NCBI GenBank assembly: GCA_017979445.1
Contig: CM030715.1
Location: forward strand, 16,125,602 to 16,189,601
Source: Akebia trifoliata
Lineage: Eukaryota; Streptophyta; Magnoliopsida; Ranunculales; Lardizabalaceae
Direction: 5' to 3'
Length of the DNA: 64,000 bases
Of this stretch, positions 20,667-32,553 are shown in pieces; the first letter of the stretch is position 1; each line of letters starts with the position of its first letter. Below the pieces are notes generated by a model. That model had not been told where the DNA came from. It saw nothing but the letters and a program-made list of their open reading frames with translations, and did no database searches. Position numbers and translations under genes: made by a program.

Positions 20667-22386
20667 TGAAAGCGCCCTCGATCCGCGGGGTGCGCGGATC
20701 CGCTTTTTACCTTTGAGGTTTGGGAGTCGCCACCTAGTTATTATGGTCTAGGAACCGAACTTTGACTCTAAAGGCAAATAAACTAATTTACGAAAGAAAA
20801 TACGGGTCCGGGGATCACGTTACGAGGTTGGAAGGTGTTAGGCACTAACCCCGCCCGCAAGTGCCGGTCTCTGCTTTTTCCCAAAAATCGATTACATTGC
20901 AAAATAGACTAAAAATAACAAATAATTATAATAAAAAATATAAACGAAAGTTACCTTACTGATTACAACGATTCCTTCAGCATTAGCAAAGAGTATCTAC
21001 TTATGTATTTCCTTGCTATTCGCCCGTCACCGGATTTGATTTCTAATCTCCAAGTTGAGGTATTTTCTTCTTAGATCTGTGAGTTTTCTGATTTTTCTTA
21101 TGGATTTAAAGGTGTTTTGGAAGGGGTTTGGGGTGTTTTTTGAGCTAAAGTTGAGGTATAGATGTTAGGTAAGGAGTTAGGACTTCAAAATTAGGATTTT
21201 TGGAAAGGTTGGGAAAGCTTTTTTACCTACTTTTTCTAGGGTTTATTATTTGATACGAAAATAGGGTGTGAGAACCCTTATTTATAGATTTTTTTAAGGG
21301 TTTGTTTAGATAGAATTAGTGTTTAATTATAATTCTTTTAGTTAGAGTTATATTTTAAATAGAATTGTTTTAGGTAGAGTTGTATTTTAATTAGAATTGT
21401 TTTGGGAAAAGTTATATTTTAGTTAGAATTCTATTAAGTAGAGTTATTATTTAATTAGAACTCTATTAGAGTTTTGACTTTTGGTCTTATTTGATTGACT
21501 TTAAAATTTTGACTTTAGTCTTAATTGATTAACTTTATATCTTGACTTTAGTCTTACTTAATTGACTTTAATTTTGACTTTAGTCTTACTTGATTGACTT
21601 TAATTTTTTGGAGAACCCCCCTCTATTATATCATTAATTATTTGGACCCCCAAATAGAGGGGTTCTTGAAGAAATATCTTGGCAACCTTCAACAATTTTG
21701 CCTAAGAGCCTGATTGATCGATTTTTTTAATTAAAATTTTAAACTAATTTTATAAATGTTTCACTTTAATTATTTAATTTTATTTTTTTTATTAATTTTC
21801 AAAAATTTTAATTATAAAAATTGTAAAATTACCATTTTACCCTCGGAGAGGACTTTTCACGTTTTAAGTCGATTTTTTATGTTTTAAGATGTTTTGGAAT
21901 CAATTTTTCGTAAGGAATTCATGGAAATATTGGTTTGTATTATTTATGAAATTTTTTGTGTGAAATGGTCGTGAACTTCATGAGGGGTATTTTCATAATT
22001 TTATCAAATTTTGTGAAAATTGGCGAAATGATTTATTTAGTTTTGATTTATTATTTTATGTGTTTGAAGGTGTTTTCCTAAACATAATGTAGGTTCTAGG
22101 GATATTTTAAAATTAGGGGTATTTTGGTAATTTGATCATTTTTTAGTGATTTTTATCGTGAAACTTCTTTTTGTCTGAAAATTGATAATTTCTAAGCTTT
22201 TGGGGTCATATTTTCCTAGCGTAACGGGGTTTCTAAGGTTTTGTCAGTTCGAGATACCTCATCCGAATTTCTGAAACATATCTGATAACAAAATAAAGCA
22301 TTGGAATAAACATCCATCATTGGGAATCGTTGCGATCAGGTTGACGAATTGATTAATCAGGCGAGTGCAAAAATGGGGTGTCTACA
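20667..22386 (-). repeat. 3' LTR of element Y (A-like)
   Basis: A complete LTR in minus orientation, from TGAAAGCGCC to TGTCTACA. In detail (for example TTTATAGATTTTTTTAAGGG and CTAAGTTGAGG-type words) it is closer to the A LTRs than to the B LTRs. The left flank is GTAAC. Confidence 0.88.
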
Positions 22387-22705
22387 AATGCCCCTCTTTG
22401 GCAGAGGGTTGAAGCAAACTAAATAGCAAATCTATTTTGATAGATAGTGCGATATCCGAATGCCAAAGCTAATGACAGTTCATTTTGCAGCCTGATTTAG
22501 CAATTCGTCAGGGTGTTCGGATCCTTAAGCGTAAAACTCTCCCCGAACTAAAAGGTTGTCAAGTCATTGAGTGAGAACTCTCACTGACAGTATCAGATCC
22601 TTGAATTTTAAAGAATTCTCCTTGACTAAAAAGTGCAAGTGTGAGTGTGTGTATGTGTGAAACTGAGTAAAAACGTGTCAAGTCCTAGAGATCTTCTCTC
22701 ACTGG
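22387..22705 (-). mobile_element. 3' end of the Y internal region
   Basis: Polypurine tract and about 300 bp of 3' untranslated sequence. The stretch next to B2 (AGAGAAGATCTCTAGGACTT in sense) matches element A near 38695-38715 and not B, so Y is an A-type element. It is cut at 22705 by the U5 end of B2. Confidence 0.75.
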
Positions 22706-24446
22706 TGAAAGCGCCCTCGATCCGCGGGGTACGCGGATCCGCTTTTGACCCTTGAGGTTTGGGAGTCGCCACCTAGTTATTGTGGTCTAGGAACCATACT
22801 GACTCTAACATGGATAAAAAGAACTAATCTACCATAAAAAATCTGAATTCGGGAATCAAGTTACGGGGTTGGAAGGTGTTAGGCACCAACCCCGCCCGGC
22901 CAAAGCCGGTCTCTACTAAAGTCCCAAGTAAATTACATTGCTAAAACCTAGATAGAAAATAAATAAAAATAAAAATTTACCTTTCGATGGCAAGGACTTG
23001 GTTCCCTCAGATCTGACAAAAAGAGCTCCTTGTACCGTGCTCCCTTGCTTCGTTCTGTTTCCGGATTTGACTTCGGATCTCCGAGGTAAGGTATCTCCTT
23101 GTTTTTGAATCTGAACTCTTCAAGTTCGTTGCGGATTTGGGGGTATTTTTAGAAGGCTTTTGGGTGTTTTCTAGACTAAAATTGAAGGATGGATGTTAGT
23201 TAAGGAGTTGGGGCTCCAAAACTAGGGTTTATGGGGGTTAGGGGAGCTTCTAGACCTACTTCTCTTAGGGTTTATGATTTTATACGAAAATAGGGTGTGA
23301 GCACCTCTATTTATAGATGTTTTTAAGGGTTGATTTGGATAGAGTTAGTGTTTAATCAGAGATCTTTTAATTTAGAGTTGTGTTTTAGTTTGACTTGTTT
23401 TAGGTAGAATTATGTTTTAATTAGAATTGTTTTAGGTAGAATTATTTTTAAGTTAGAACTCTATTAGATAGAGTTATTAATCAATTATAATTCTATTATG
23501 ACTTTTGGTCTTATTTGATTGACTTTTAATGTTTTGACTTTAGTCTTAATTGATTGACTTTTAATATTTTGACTTCAGTCTTGCTTAATTGACTTTAATT
23601 TTGACTTCAGTCTCACTTGATTGACTTTAATACCTTGACTTCAGTCTTGCTTGATTTACTTTTAATTTTGGGAGAACCCCTCTCTAAAATATCTTTAATT
23701 CTTTGGACCCCCAAATGGAAGGGTCTTTAAAGAAATATCCCACGAACCTTCAACAATTTTACACGAAAGTCCGATTGATCGATTTTTTAGATTCAAAATT
23801 TTAAATTAATTTCATTAATGTTTAAATTTAATAATTTAATATTTTATTTATTATTTTAAAATTTTTTATCATGAAAATTGTGAAATTACCATTTTGCCCC
23901 CGGAGAAGACTTTTCACATTTTAAGTCGGTTTTTAATGTTCTAGGATGTTTTAGAATCGATTTTTCATAAGGAATTCAATGGAAATATTAGTTTTTGTTA
24001 TTTATGAAATTTTTTGTGTGAAATGGTTGTGAACTTTATGAGGGGCATTTTCGTAATTTTGTCAAATTCTGTTAAAATTGTGGTGAAATGATTTATTTGG
24101 TTCTGATTTGTCATTTTATGTTTTCGAATGGGTTTTCCTAAGCGTAACGTAGGCTCTAAGGTTGTTTTGAGGTTAGGGGGTATTTGGTAATTTGGTAATT
24201 TTTAGTGATTTTTATCGTGAAGCTTCTTTTTGGTCTGCAAGATGATGATTTCTATGTTTCTGGGGTCGTGTTTTCCTAGCGTAGCGTGATTTCTAAGGTT
24301 TTGTCAGTTCGAGATACCTCATCCGGATTTCTGAAACACATCTGGTAACAAAATAAAGCAACGGAATACACATCCATCATTGGGAATCCTTGCGATCGGG
24401 TTGACGAGTTGATTAATCAGGCGGATGCAAAAATGGGGTGTCTACA
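22706..24446 (-). repeat. 3' LTR of B2
   Basis: 1741 bp from TGAAAGCGCC to TGTCTACA on the plus strand. The left flank ACTGG is not repeated after the other end of B2. Confidence 0.92.
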
Positions 24447-24790
24447 GATGCCCCTCTTTGGCAGAGGGTTGAAGCAAACTAGATAGCAAATCTATTTTGG
24501 TAGATAGTGCGATATCCGAATGCCAAAGCTAGTGACAGTTCATTTTGCAGCCTGATTCAGCAATTCGTCAGGGTGTTCGGATCCTTGAGGATAAAGCTCT
24601 CCCCGAATTAAAAGGTTGTCAGGTCCTTGAGCGCAAACTCTCACTGACAGTGTCAGATCCTCGAATTTTAGAGAATTCTCCCTGACTAAAAAGTGCAAAT
24701 GTGCAAGTGTGTGCATTGTGAAAATTGAGTAAAACCTGAGCATAAATTGAGCATAGACTGAGCATAAACTGGGCATAATTTGAGTAAAAT

Positions 24791-25580
24791 TTCGAGAAAA
24801 CTCTCGACGATAACTGAGCAAAATCCAAGATAACCCTTGGCGGCATCTGAGCAAAATCCAAGATAGCCCTTGGCGGAAACTGAGCAAAATCCAAGATAAC
24901 CCTTGGCGGAAACTGAGCAAAATCCAAGATAACCCTTGGCGGAGACTGAGCCAAATCCAAGATAACCTTGGCGGAAACTGAGCAAAATCCAAGATAACCC
25001 TTGGCGGAACTGAGCAAAATCCAAGATAACCCTTGGCGGCAACTGAGCAAAATCCAAGATAACCCTTGGCGGAGAATGAGCAAAATCCAAGATAACCCTT
25101 GGCGGCAACTGAGCAAAATCCAAGATAACCCTTGGCGGAGACTGAGCAAAATCCAAGATAACCCCTGGCGGAGACTGAGCAAAATCCAAGATAACCCTTG
25201 GCGGCAACTGAGCAAAATCCAAGATAACCCTTGGCGGAGACTGAGCAAAATCCAAGATAACCCTTGGCAGCAACTGAGCAAAATTCAAGATAACCCTTGG
25301 CGGAGACTGAGCAAAATCCAAGATAACCCTTGGCGGAGACTGAGCAAAATCCAAGATAACCCTTGGCGGAGACTGAGCAAAATCCAAGATAAACCTTGGC
25401 GGCAACTGAGCAAAATCCAAGATAACCCTTGGCAGAGACTGAGCAAAATCCAAGATAACCCTTGGCGGCAACTAAGCAAAATCCAAGATAACCCTTGGCG
25501 GAAACTGAGCAAAATCCAAGATAACCCTTAGCGGCAACTGAGCAAAATCCAAGATAACCCTTGGCGGAGACTGAGCAAAA
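24791..25580 (-). repeat. Tandem hairpin array of B2, 24 units
   Basis: There are 23 units of about 33 bp with arms CCAAG/CTTGG around GGTTAT (sense strand) and one unit at the end with arms TCGAG/CTCGA. Isolated mutations include TTCAAG at about 25284 and CCCTTAG near 25535. Because the unit is 33 bp, ORFs of up to 261 codons run through it on both strands; they are artefacts of the repeat. Confidence 0.93.
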
Positions 25581-26367
25581 CTGGCAAAGGAATGAATGAA
25601 TTTTGGAGAAAACTGATTAGAACGAATCGGAGAACGAATAAATCTGGAAGATAATGAATCCGGAAGAGAAATGATTGATTCCAAGAATGATTGAATCTGG
25701 AAAAGAATCTGGAGAACGAAAGAATGTTATATCTCCTATGTGAGATCCAATATGCTTTTTTTTGAACCTCAAGGATTTATCAAAAAGTTTTATGAATTTA
25801 AAACCTGAGTTTTTATTTCTCTTGAACCTCAAAAGTTTTTTCGAAAGAACTGTTATCAAGAGGGTAACCTTACTTTGGGGTTCCTATTATTTTTTTAGGA
25901 TTAACATTGCTCGAAGACAAAATGCCCCTAGTTTGACAATGACCATGGCCTTGAAAATAATTGAACAGATCATAAAAAAAATGCCCCTAGTATAAGGGAG
26001 AAAAGTTACATTAACAAAAGAAGGAAAATGCCCCTTGTATGAAGGTTTGAAATAATTGATTACCACAAGCGCAATAAAGACTTAACTTTTAATTTTGATT
26101 AATTTTATTGAAGGTTTTGAGTCAGGCTTAAGAGTACAAAATTATTTCCTTTCGAGACTCATCATAGAATTCACCCTTATCTCCCTTGGTTCACTTTGGG
26201 TAGTAAACATTTTCAGATCGATCGTAGACAAGATACTTGGGGCTTCTGAGTCTATGCCTGGTTTAAGCTAAGTATTGAACTTGATTATTCAGACTTCTGA
26301 TGTTTCAGCTCGGACCGCTCTCAGCTTGGGATTTTCTTCTATTTTTCTTTGTTGCTCTAACTTTTGC

Positions 26368-26455
26368 CTAGATCGCCTTTTCAGGTTTTCAATCTAGCGA
26401 GCTTGCTCTAACTTTTGCCTAGATCGCCTCTTCAGGTTTTCAATCTAGCGAGCTC
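26368..26455 (-). repeat. Hairpin pair with conserved loop (B2)
   Basis: Two units with stems CTAGAT/ATCTAG and loop near GAAAACCTGAAAAGGCG on the minus strand, equivalent to the last two units at 16695-16774 in B1. Confidence 0.7.
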
Positions 26456-26758
26456 TTCATCATTTTTTATCTTTTTATTTTTTTTTTGTCTCTGAACTTC
26501 TGGAGTTGCTGCCTGATCATGCTTTGCTATCTTCCTTGACTTTTCGCACGGTACTTAGGAGGACTTTTATAGGCAGGCTTAGGACTGGGTATAAAAAAGA
26601 AAGGAATTTTGAGGCTCAAAAACCCAAATGCCCCTTGTGTGGCATTTCATTTAAAATTTTTTCTTGAACTTTCTTCCCCATTTTGGATGATATTTCTTTT
26701 TCTTTAAATTTTTTTCTTGATTTTTTCCTTGTTAGGGAATATAGACTTTTTTTATTGA

Positions 26759-26836
26759 TGTGGTCGAGCCTGAAGTAATTTCTCAGGTTGCCTACGTACC
26801 CCAGAATTTTGGGATCAGACCAAAACGTAGTTCGAA
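26759..26836 (-). promoter_or_regulatory. Conserved 3' non-coding motif (B2)
   Basis: Inverted equivalent of 16173-16250, with CCTACGTACCCC and CCTGAAGTAATTTCTCAGG on the plus strand. Confidence 0.6.
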
Positions 26837-26984
26837 TCTTCCCTCCCCTAAGTTAGGTGATCGGGCTGAGAAAGAAAAAAGGCATCATTCATTTTTTTTT
26901 TGAAAAGGCTACAAAGGGTTGAGAAAGGATATGTTGAACAGGGTAACTGGGTAATATGATGATTGATTCGGCCAAAGAGGCCTC

Positions 26985-27680
26985 CTTAAATGTAGTACCG
27001 CTTGATTTGGTCAAGGTTGGTTCTTTGGTAGTTCACCTCCATCATGATCTTGAAGTCTGACGACTTTTCCAGACAGTATTTTCTTAATGAATGAATTTCT
27101 CCAATTTAGACTTTCTCTTATAGTCGATGAGGAGTGTTCAATTTTCTTTGAAGTCTGATAGTTAAATCTTTGACTTGTAAATGATGAGCTTTGACCTTCT
27201 TCTCAAATGCACAGGTGACTCTTCTTAGATAAGCTTGCACCTGGTACAGGGCTTTAACTCGTTTTCTTCGATCAAGTTTAATTCTTCATACCTGACGAAC
27301 CCAATCTGTTTCTAACAAATGATTTTCCAATAAGACCCTGAGAGACGGAATTTTCATTTCAACTGGCAAGACTGCTTCCATGCCATACACTAAAGAGTAG
27401 GGAGTAGCTCCAATAGAGGATCGAATTAGGGTTCGATATGTCCACAGCGTGAATGATAATTTTTCTGACCAATCTCGATGTTATTGACTCATTTTCCTGA
27501 TGATAGTCTTGATACTCTTACTAACTGCTTCAATCGTTCCATTGATCTGAGGACGGTAGGAGGATGATTTGTGATTCCGGATCTTCAACTTTGAACACGG
27601 AGTAATGATTTAAGCTTTGAAGTACGACCCATTATCAGAGATCAGTTCAAAAGGTATCCCCATATCGATTGATAATATGT
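26985..27680 (-). pseudogene. Integrase C-terminal remnant of B2
   Basis: Inverted equivalent of 15335-16024, with the same frameshifted integrase tail. The sequence for VYGMEAVLPVEMKIPSLRVL is near 27300-27390, and the catalytic-core remnant is near 27530-27670. B2 differs from B1 by extra small indels. A trace of the reverse transcriptase start lies at about 27808-27885. Confidence 0.75.
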
Positions 27681-28604
27681 GATTTGCAACTCAAGATGTA
27701 GTAAGGATAGTGCTGATGTATTTTATAACATCTTCTTTGATTCCATCGATATAGACGAGTCAATATATAATCCGTGTTAGACAACACCCAAACTTGCACC
27801 TAACATATCCTCATAGGCCCACGTGAACAAGTTTTCGAAATTTCTAAGAAAATTCATTATCCCCTTGTGTTCTTCTGGAGATAAGATGGTTTCTATTTGA
27901 ATCTCTTTAGGAATTTATTTCTGTTCCGAGGTCAATAACCTTTGCTTTCTTGAGCCCGACTCTTATCTTCTTGTCTTTGAATCTAGATTATTAGTTAATT
28001 CGTTAATGCGCTCGAGATATTCAAAAATTTTCTTTATCCGATCAATTTTAGATGGGGCAACAGACACCTCTATAGACTCAACGAACTAACTTGACTCAAT
28101 AGGAAAGAGTAGGCTCAATCTAAGGAAGACATGAACTTGCTGGAAAAAAGGACTCGAGCTAACCCAAATGACTCATGAAAACTCAAGACAAGTACCCATA
28201 CAAGTTTGATTAGGGCTGAGGAATGAGATATTGCTTACAACCGGTAGGATTGAGCACTATGATCTTCAAAGAACAATTGGATGATGTTGAGAAAATTTGA
28301 GGTCATTTCTGACTGTTGACTTGATATTGACGTTTACTCTAACTGACCGGATTTACAACCCTAGATAGACGATGGACGACTGAGCTTAGATACAATGATA
28401 ACCCTTAAACCTCTTTGAAGGTGAATTTAACCAATTTCAGTGTCACCCCCTTGATAACATTTTAAATGAACCCTGAGATTTTATTGAATTTGGTGCACCA
28501 ATCCATTAAAAAATTCATCCATTCAATGATTATTCAGAAGAAAAATAATTATGTTGCACTCTTGAAAAATATTGGAAAATAATGTTTTTATTTCACAAAT
28601 CTGA

Positions 28605-28920
28605 TTATTTTTTGCAACATTTTTTGGTAGTTTTCCAAGGTCCATAAAAACTTTTCATGCAAAAATAGATCTTTTGCAAATTTTTCCTTTTTTTCTTTTC
28701 TTTTGGAAAACATTTTCTTCTGGAAAACATTTTTTTTTTAGAAAATATTTTTTTTAGAGAATAACACTTTTTCTGGAAAACACTTCTTTTGGAAAATACT
28801 TTATTCTGGAAAATATATTTTCTGAAAAATGTTTCTTCTAAAGAAGCCTTCTTTTGGAAAATAATCTCCTTTTTTTTTTTGAAAAATATTTTCTTTTTCT
28901 TCTTTGAAAATTCGATTTCC
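28605..28920 (-). repeat. TTTTCC/GGAAAA tract (B2)
   Basis: Equivalent of 14040-14300. The 105-codon ORF here is lysine/phenylalanine low-complexity and is not a gene. Confidence 0.6.
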
Positions 28921-29059
28921 ATTTTGATTTACTGGCCCGGTCCATCATGATTGTTGGATCGGGATGGACTGGGTCATTATTGTAAAAGAATGGACTCTTT
29001 ACTGGGTCGGTGCACCCATTTTAATTTTCAAAAATAAAATTTCTTTGATCCTTGAGGAC

Positions 29060-29935
29060 AATCATGCACTTTGATCTCAACATTCATATCACTCACAAAC
29101 ATTCATCCAACAACAGGCATTCATTCAATAAACAACCCGGGAACACCCACGATAAGTTCGAGTCGTGACCTATGGGGAAGGTTTCTAGACTCTAGGCTTA
29201 CTACGTGCAATGCATTTTTACCTGGCCACCCTTGCCCAAGCACACCTATATACCTTTCGATACGTGGTGACTTGGTTTGATATACCGTATAGGTGATAAT
29301 CTAAAACCTCAATTCACTTCTCTGAAGCCAAAAACAGCCAGTTTGATCTCCAGTTGAGAGGTGGCGCACAATGCTGAGCAAGGGTCCACTTAAATACCTC
29401 TCGTCTAGAATAGACGTAGTCTATCCCCCTCGTACAGTAGGGTACAGCGGGGCAAGATCTTGCTTAGGCACCGGTTTTGACCAAGAAGTGCAATTGATAT
29501 ACTTAGATTACCTTTTATACCTACGGGTACGAGTCAAGAGTTGTAGCTTTCATAAATGGTTTGGCATCCCACGAGGGGACCGACCACGTACTAGTACTAC
29601 GTTGGCAATCGGGACATGTGACTGTGTGGCTTACAATAGGTTAAAGGCTCAGGTCGCCCCAGCCTGGGTGCATCAATATGTCTCTCAGAATCACCTGATC
29701 AGACGGTATTGATGCCCCAGTTTGATATACCCTAAGGTACGTGACTGGAGTTGTGGGTTTCATGAATGACGTCGCATCTCCGAAGAGACCGGGCCACGCA
29801 CTAGTGCCACGTTGGCTAAATGGGACGTGTAAGTGAGTAAAGCGGTAAACGTGCATGTGATGTGTGCAAAACAAGGTGGGGTGTCCCCGGGGCCTTTTCA
29901 AATAAATGGACCAATGGACCTGATCATACCATCAC
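29060..29935 (-). other. Conserved leader block, copy in B2
   Basis: Inverted equivalent of 13059-13900. The antisense frame (29371-29712, plus) is again open for 113 codons and the sense frame (29901-29641, minus) for 86, so both frames are kept in B1 and B2. See 13059-13900. Confidence 0.6.
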
Positions 29936-30329
29936 ACATTGATACCACATGAAATCTTAATCAAATCATTCAAAATTCATAATATAGATCAAAGTAGACA
30001 CATCAGAAATATATATCAACTACGATTATGGCAAACCAATCAATGAATATGACATGGAATAATTAATCAGATCCAATCCAATATCGAAACAAGCACACAA
30101 ATTTTTTTTCAAATCAAATGAATTTTTTTTATATGGTCCAATCAAAGGGTTATTTTGGGTGATCTCAAACAAATTCAAATTTTAAATGAATATCGAATTG
30201 AGATTAGATTGCTAATTATAAGATAAGGAGTTATGAACTCTCTTTCCTTTTTATATTGCCACGTGGTGAGGTCAAAGATGTTAGCAAGATTTAAAATCTC
30301 ACTAACTTTGTGAGGATAACCTTACCCTT

Positions 30330-31160
30330 TGACTTCAACAAATTTTGAGGTTGAAAATCTTAAATACTAAAAAATCACCCATTTTACATGTGGACAAGGC
30401 CAATTTGATCCCTTTTTAAAAAAAAATGCGGGTCCCTCACCATGATTTGTCTATGTAACAAAACTCTATAGACTTTTAGAATAAAAATCACAATAAAGGA
30501 CTTGCCTAACTTGCAAAGAAAATTCCTTTTTTTTTTTATATATATATATGTTGTTGGCAGCAACACCACAAATCCTTTTTCCCCTTTTTTTTAGAGACAA
30601 GTCTATAAAGGCAACTGATTTAGTCCAAATTTCACAATTGAAATTCAGACTTTTGAGTGACGTGCTTAAAACCTCTTCTTGCTTGCTCTTTGCAACACCA
30701 AAAACAAAAAAAAAACAAAAAAATAATAAGGTATAAATGGAGGCAAGCTTTAATTTTTTTTGTTTGGAATTCTCCTATTTACCAACATCTAAGTAGATGG
30801 TCATACCATAACAGAAGCTTGGCGCAGCAATCAAATCAATGCTATGGTAGTGGATGACAACAACATGGGTTTTTGAAAACCTCGTTGATTTGGAAAACCC
30901 ATTCTCCAAAGCGGATGCAGCGACAATGTGCATTGGTGTCTAGCAAATTTGAAACATTTACAATTAGATCATTGGTTGGGTGATTCTCCCTTTTTTCACT
31001 CTTTTTTTTTTCTTGTTGCAAAAACAGGATCCCGCTAATCTGGTGAGTAAACACCCACCTTAAAAGATGTCTTTTAAACTAAATTTTGAAAACAAGCAGG
31101 AGAAGGCCTCACATTCTTTAGAGTTAAGGATTCTGGTTTGAACAATGTGAGACATTGAGA

Positions 31161-31200
<40 letters not shown>

Positions 31201-31990
31201 AGAGATGAAGGAGAGATAGAGAGAGAGAGAGAGAGAGATATCTCTCTTTGCTACCTCTCTTCCACACAGGTGAACAGAAACAAAAATGTCTCTCTGCTGC
31301 CTCCTTTCCACGTAGACAAAAAAACAGCTACCATTAACGCTCTGTTAGAGCTTGATATTGACGTAGAAGCATTCATGGAACCCAATCCATTGGCCACGAT
31401 TTTCGTTCACCTCTATTATCGATTACAAAATTTCCATGTTTGATCAAAACACAGCAACGTTCTTGGTTCAGATTCGAAACTTACAAATCAGATTTTCAAT
31501 GGAAAATCCATAAATCTTGTGTTCTCTTATTTTTTCAAGAAAAAAAAGATTGAGATCCTATTCTTTTACGCTGAATCATGAGTCCAACGCCAATCAAAAC
31601 AGCAACCTAGAACTCTTTCTTCGACAACGAGAGAAAGATCGATTTTTCTCTTGATTAAATCATTTGGACTCTAATCGGTTTCAAGAAGAGCTAATAGATT
31701 TCCACTCTAAATCTAAAGAAATCAGCGATTTTTTGTGGATTTTCAAATCAAACGGACTGATTTGGTTTGATCAACAGAGAAGACCAGTTTAGTCTCTATC
31801 GAGATAAAACACTGAAACCAGGTGCATAGCCTTTTAAGAAGATGATGTGGGGGGAGAACAAATAGCATTTTATTCATGACACACCAATTACATCAGCACG
31901 TTGCTGCTGTTAACGAGGCGTGAAGAAAATTAAAAAAACTAATAAAAAAACTTTTATTCTTGCCCCCAACTAGGCTTTGCTGTTAACAGA
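30330..31990. other. B-specific insert, copy in B2
   Basis: Inverted equivalent of 11031-12640, including the (GA)n tract at about 31165-31240 and the intron-like acceptor and donor words at about 31005-31050. An extra ~50-bp piece is present at about 30530-30585. Confidence 0.45.
30530..30585. repeat. Short insertion specific to B2
   Basis: T-tract, (AT)n and GTTGTTGGCAGCAACACCAC lie between two copies of TCCTTTTT-type sequence. B1 lacks them at 12435. It contains the small hairpin GTTG/CAAC. Confidence 0.6.
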
Positions 31991-32533
31991 ACCCAAACCC
32001 TTTTTTTTTTCTTTCTAAATTATCAAATCACATATCAATCATACCTAAAAAATAAAAATAAAAATAAATCAAAATAATCTACACACGTAATAAAATATAT
32101 GGTCCAATAATCACTACCCCTTCCTTAATAAAACCATGTTGGAATCTCATATTATTTGGGGTCTTTTCGAATAATCCTTGGTTGAACCATAGGAAATCAT
32201 ATGCCGAATCACGGCATTCAAAATCAAATTGAATGATGTTAATAAAAGATAATACAGACCCAATAATCCAAATAATATAAATGGGTCATTCCCCATGTCA
32301 TTATCTTTCGATATCTTGCATTATCTAGGGTCATTATGAATGACCTCAAATTGAACCGTACCAAAGGTGTGTCCAACAAAAATATTCAACATCCCAATCA
32401 ATGATCAACCATAGAGCCAAAAGAATGGTAAAAAATAATAATAAATACATAACTAAAAATAAAGCAAAATCAAAACTAGGTCCCACTGGCAATGCTTCCC
32501 ATACTTGAGGTTTTTCAAGTCTGATCCTCAATA

Positions 32534-32552
32534 GTCCCCAGTGGAGTCGCCA
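32534..32552 (-). promoter_or_regulatory. Primer-binding site of B2
   Basis: Minus strand TGGCGACTCCACTGGGGAC, identical to B1, with one base of spacing to the LTR. Confidence 0.92.
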
Positions 32553-32553
32553 C

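Noticed and set aside
24540..25531. Long ORFs with repeats such as PPRVILDFAQ and SKIQDNPWR on both strands
   Set aside because: They come from a 33-bp repeat without stop codons in several frames. Frames on both strands are open at once, and the B1 copy has other units, so this is a repeat artefact.
31165..31240. Arg-Glu repeat protein at 31162-31443
   Set aside because: Translation of a (GA)n microsatellite.
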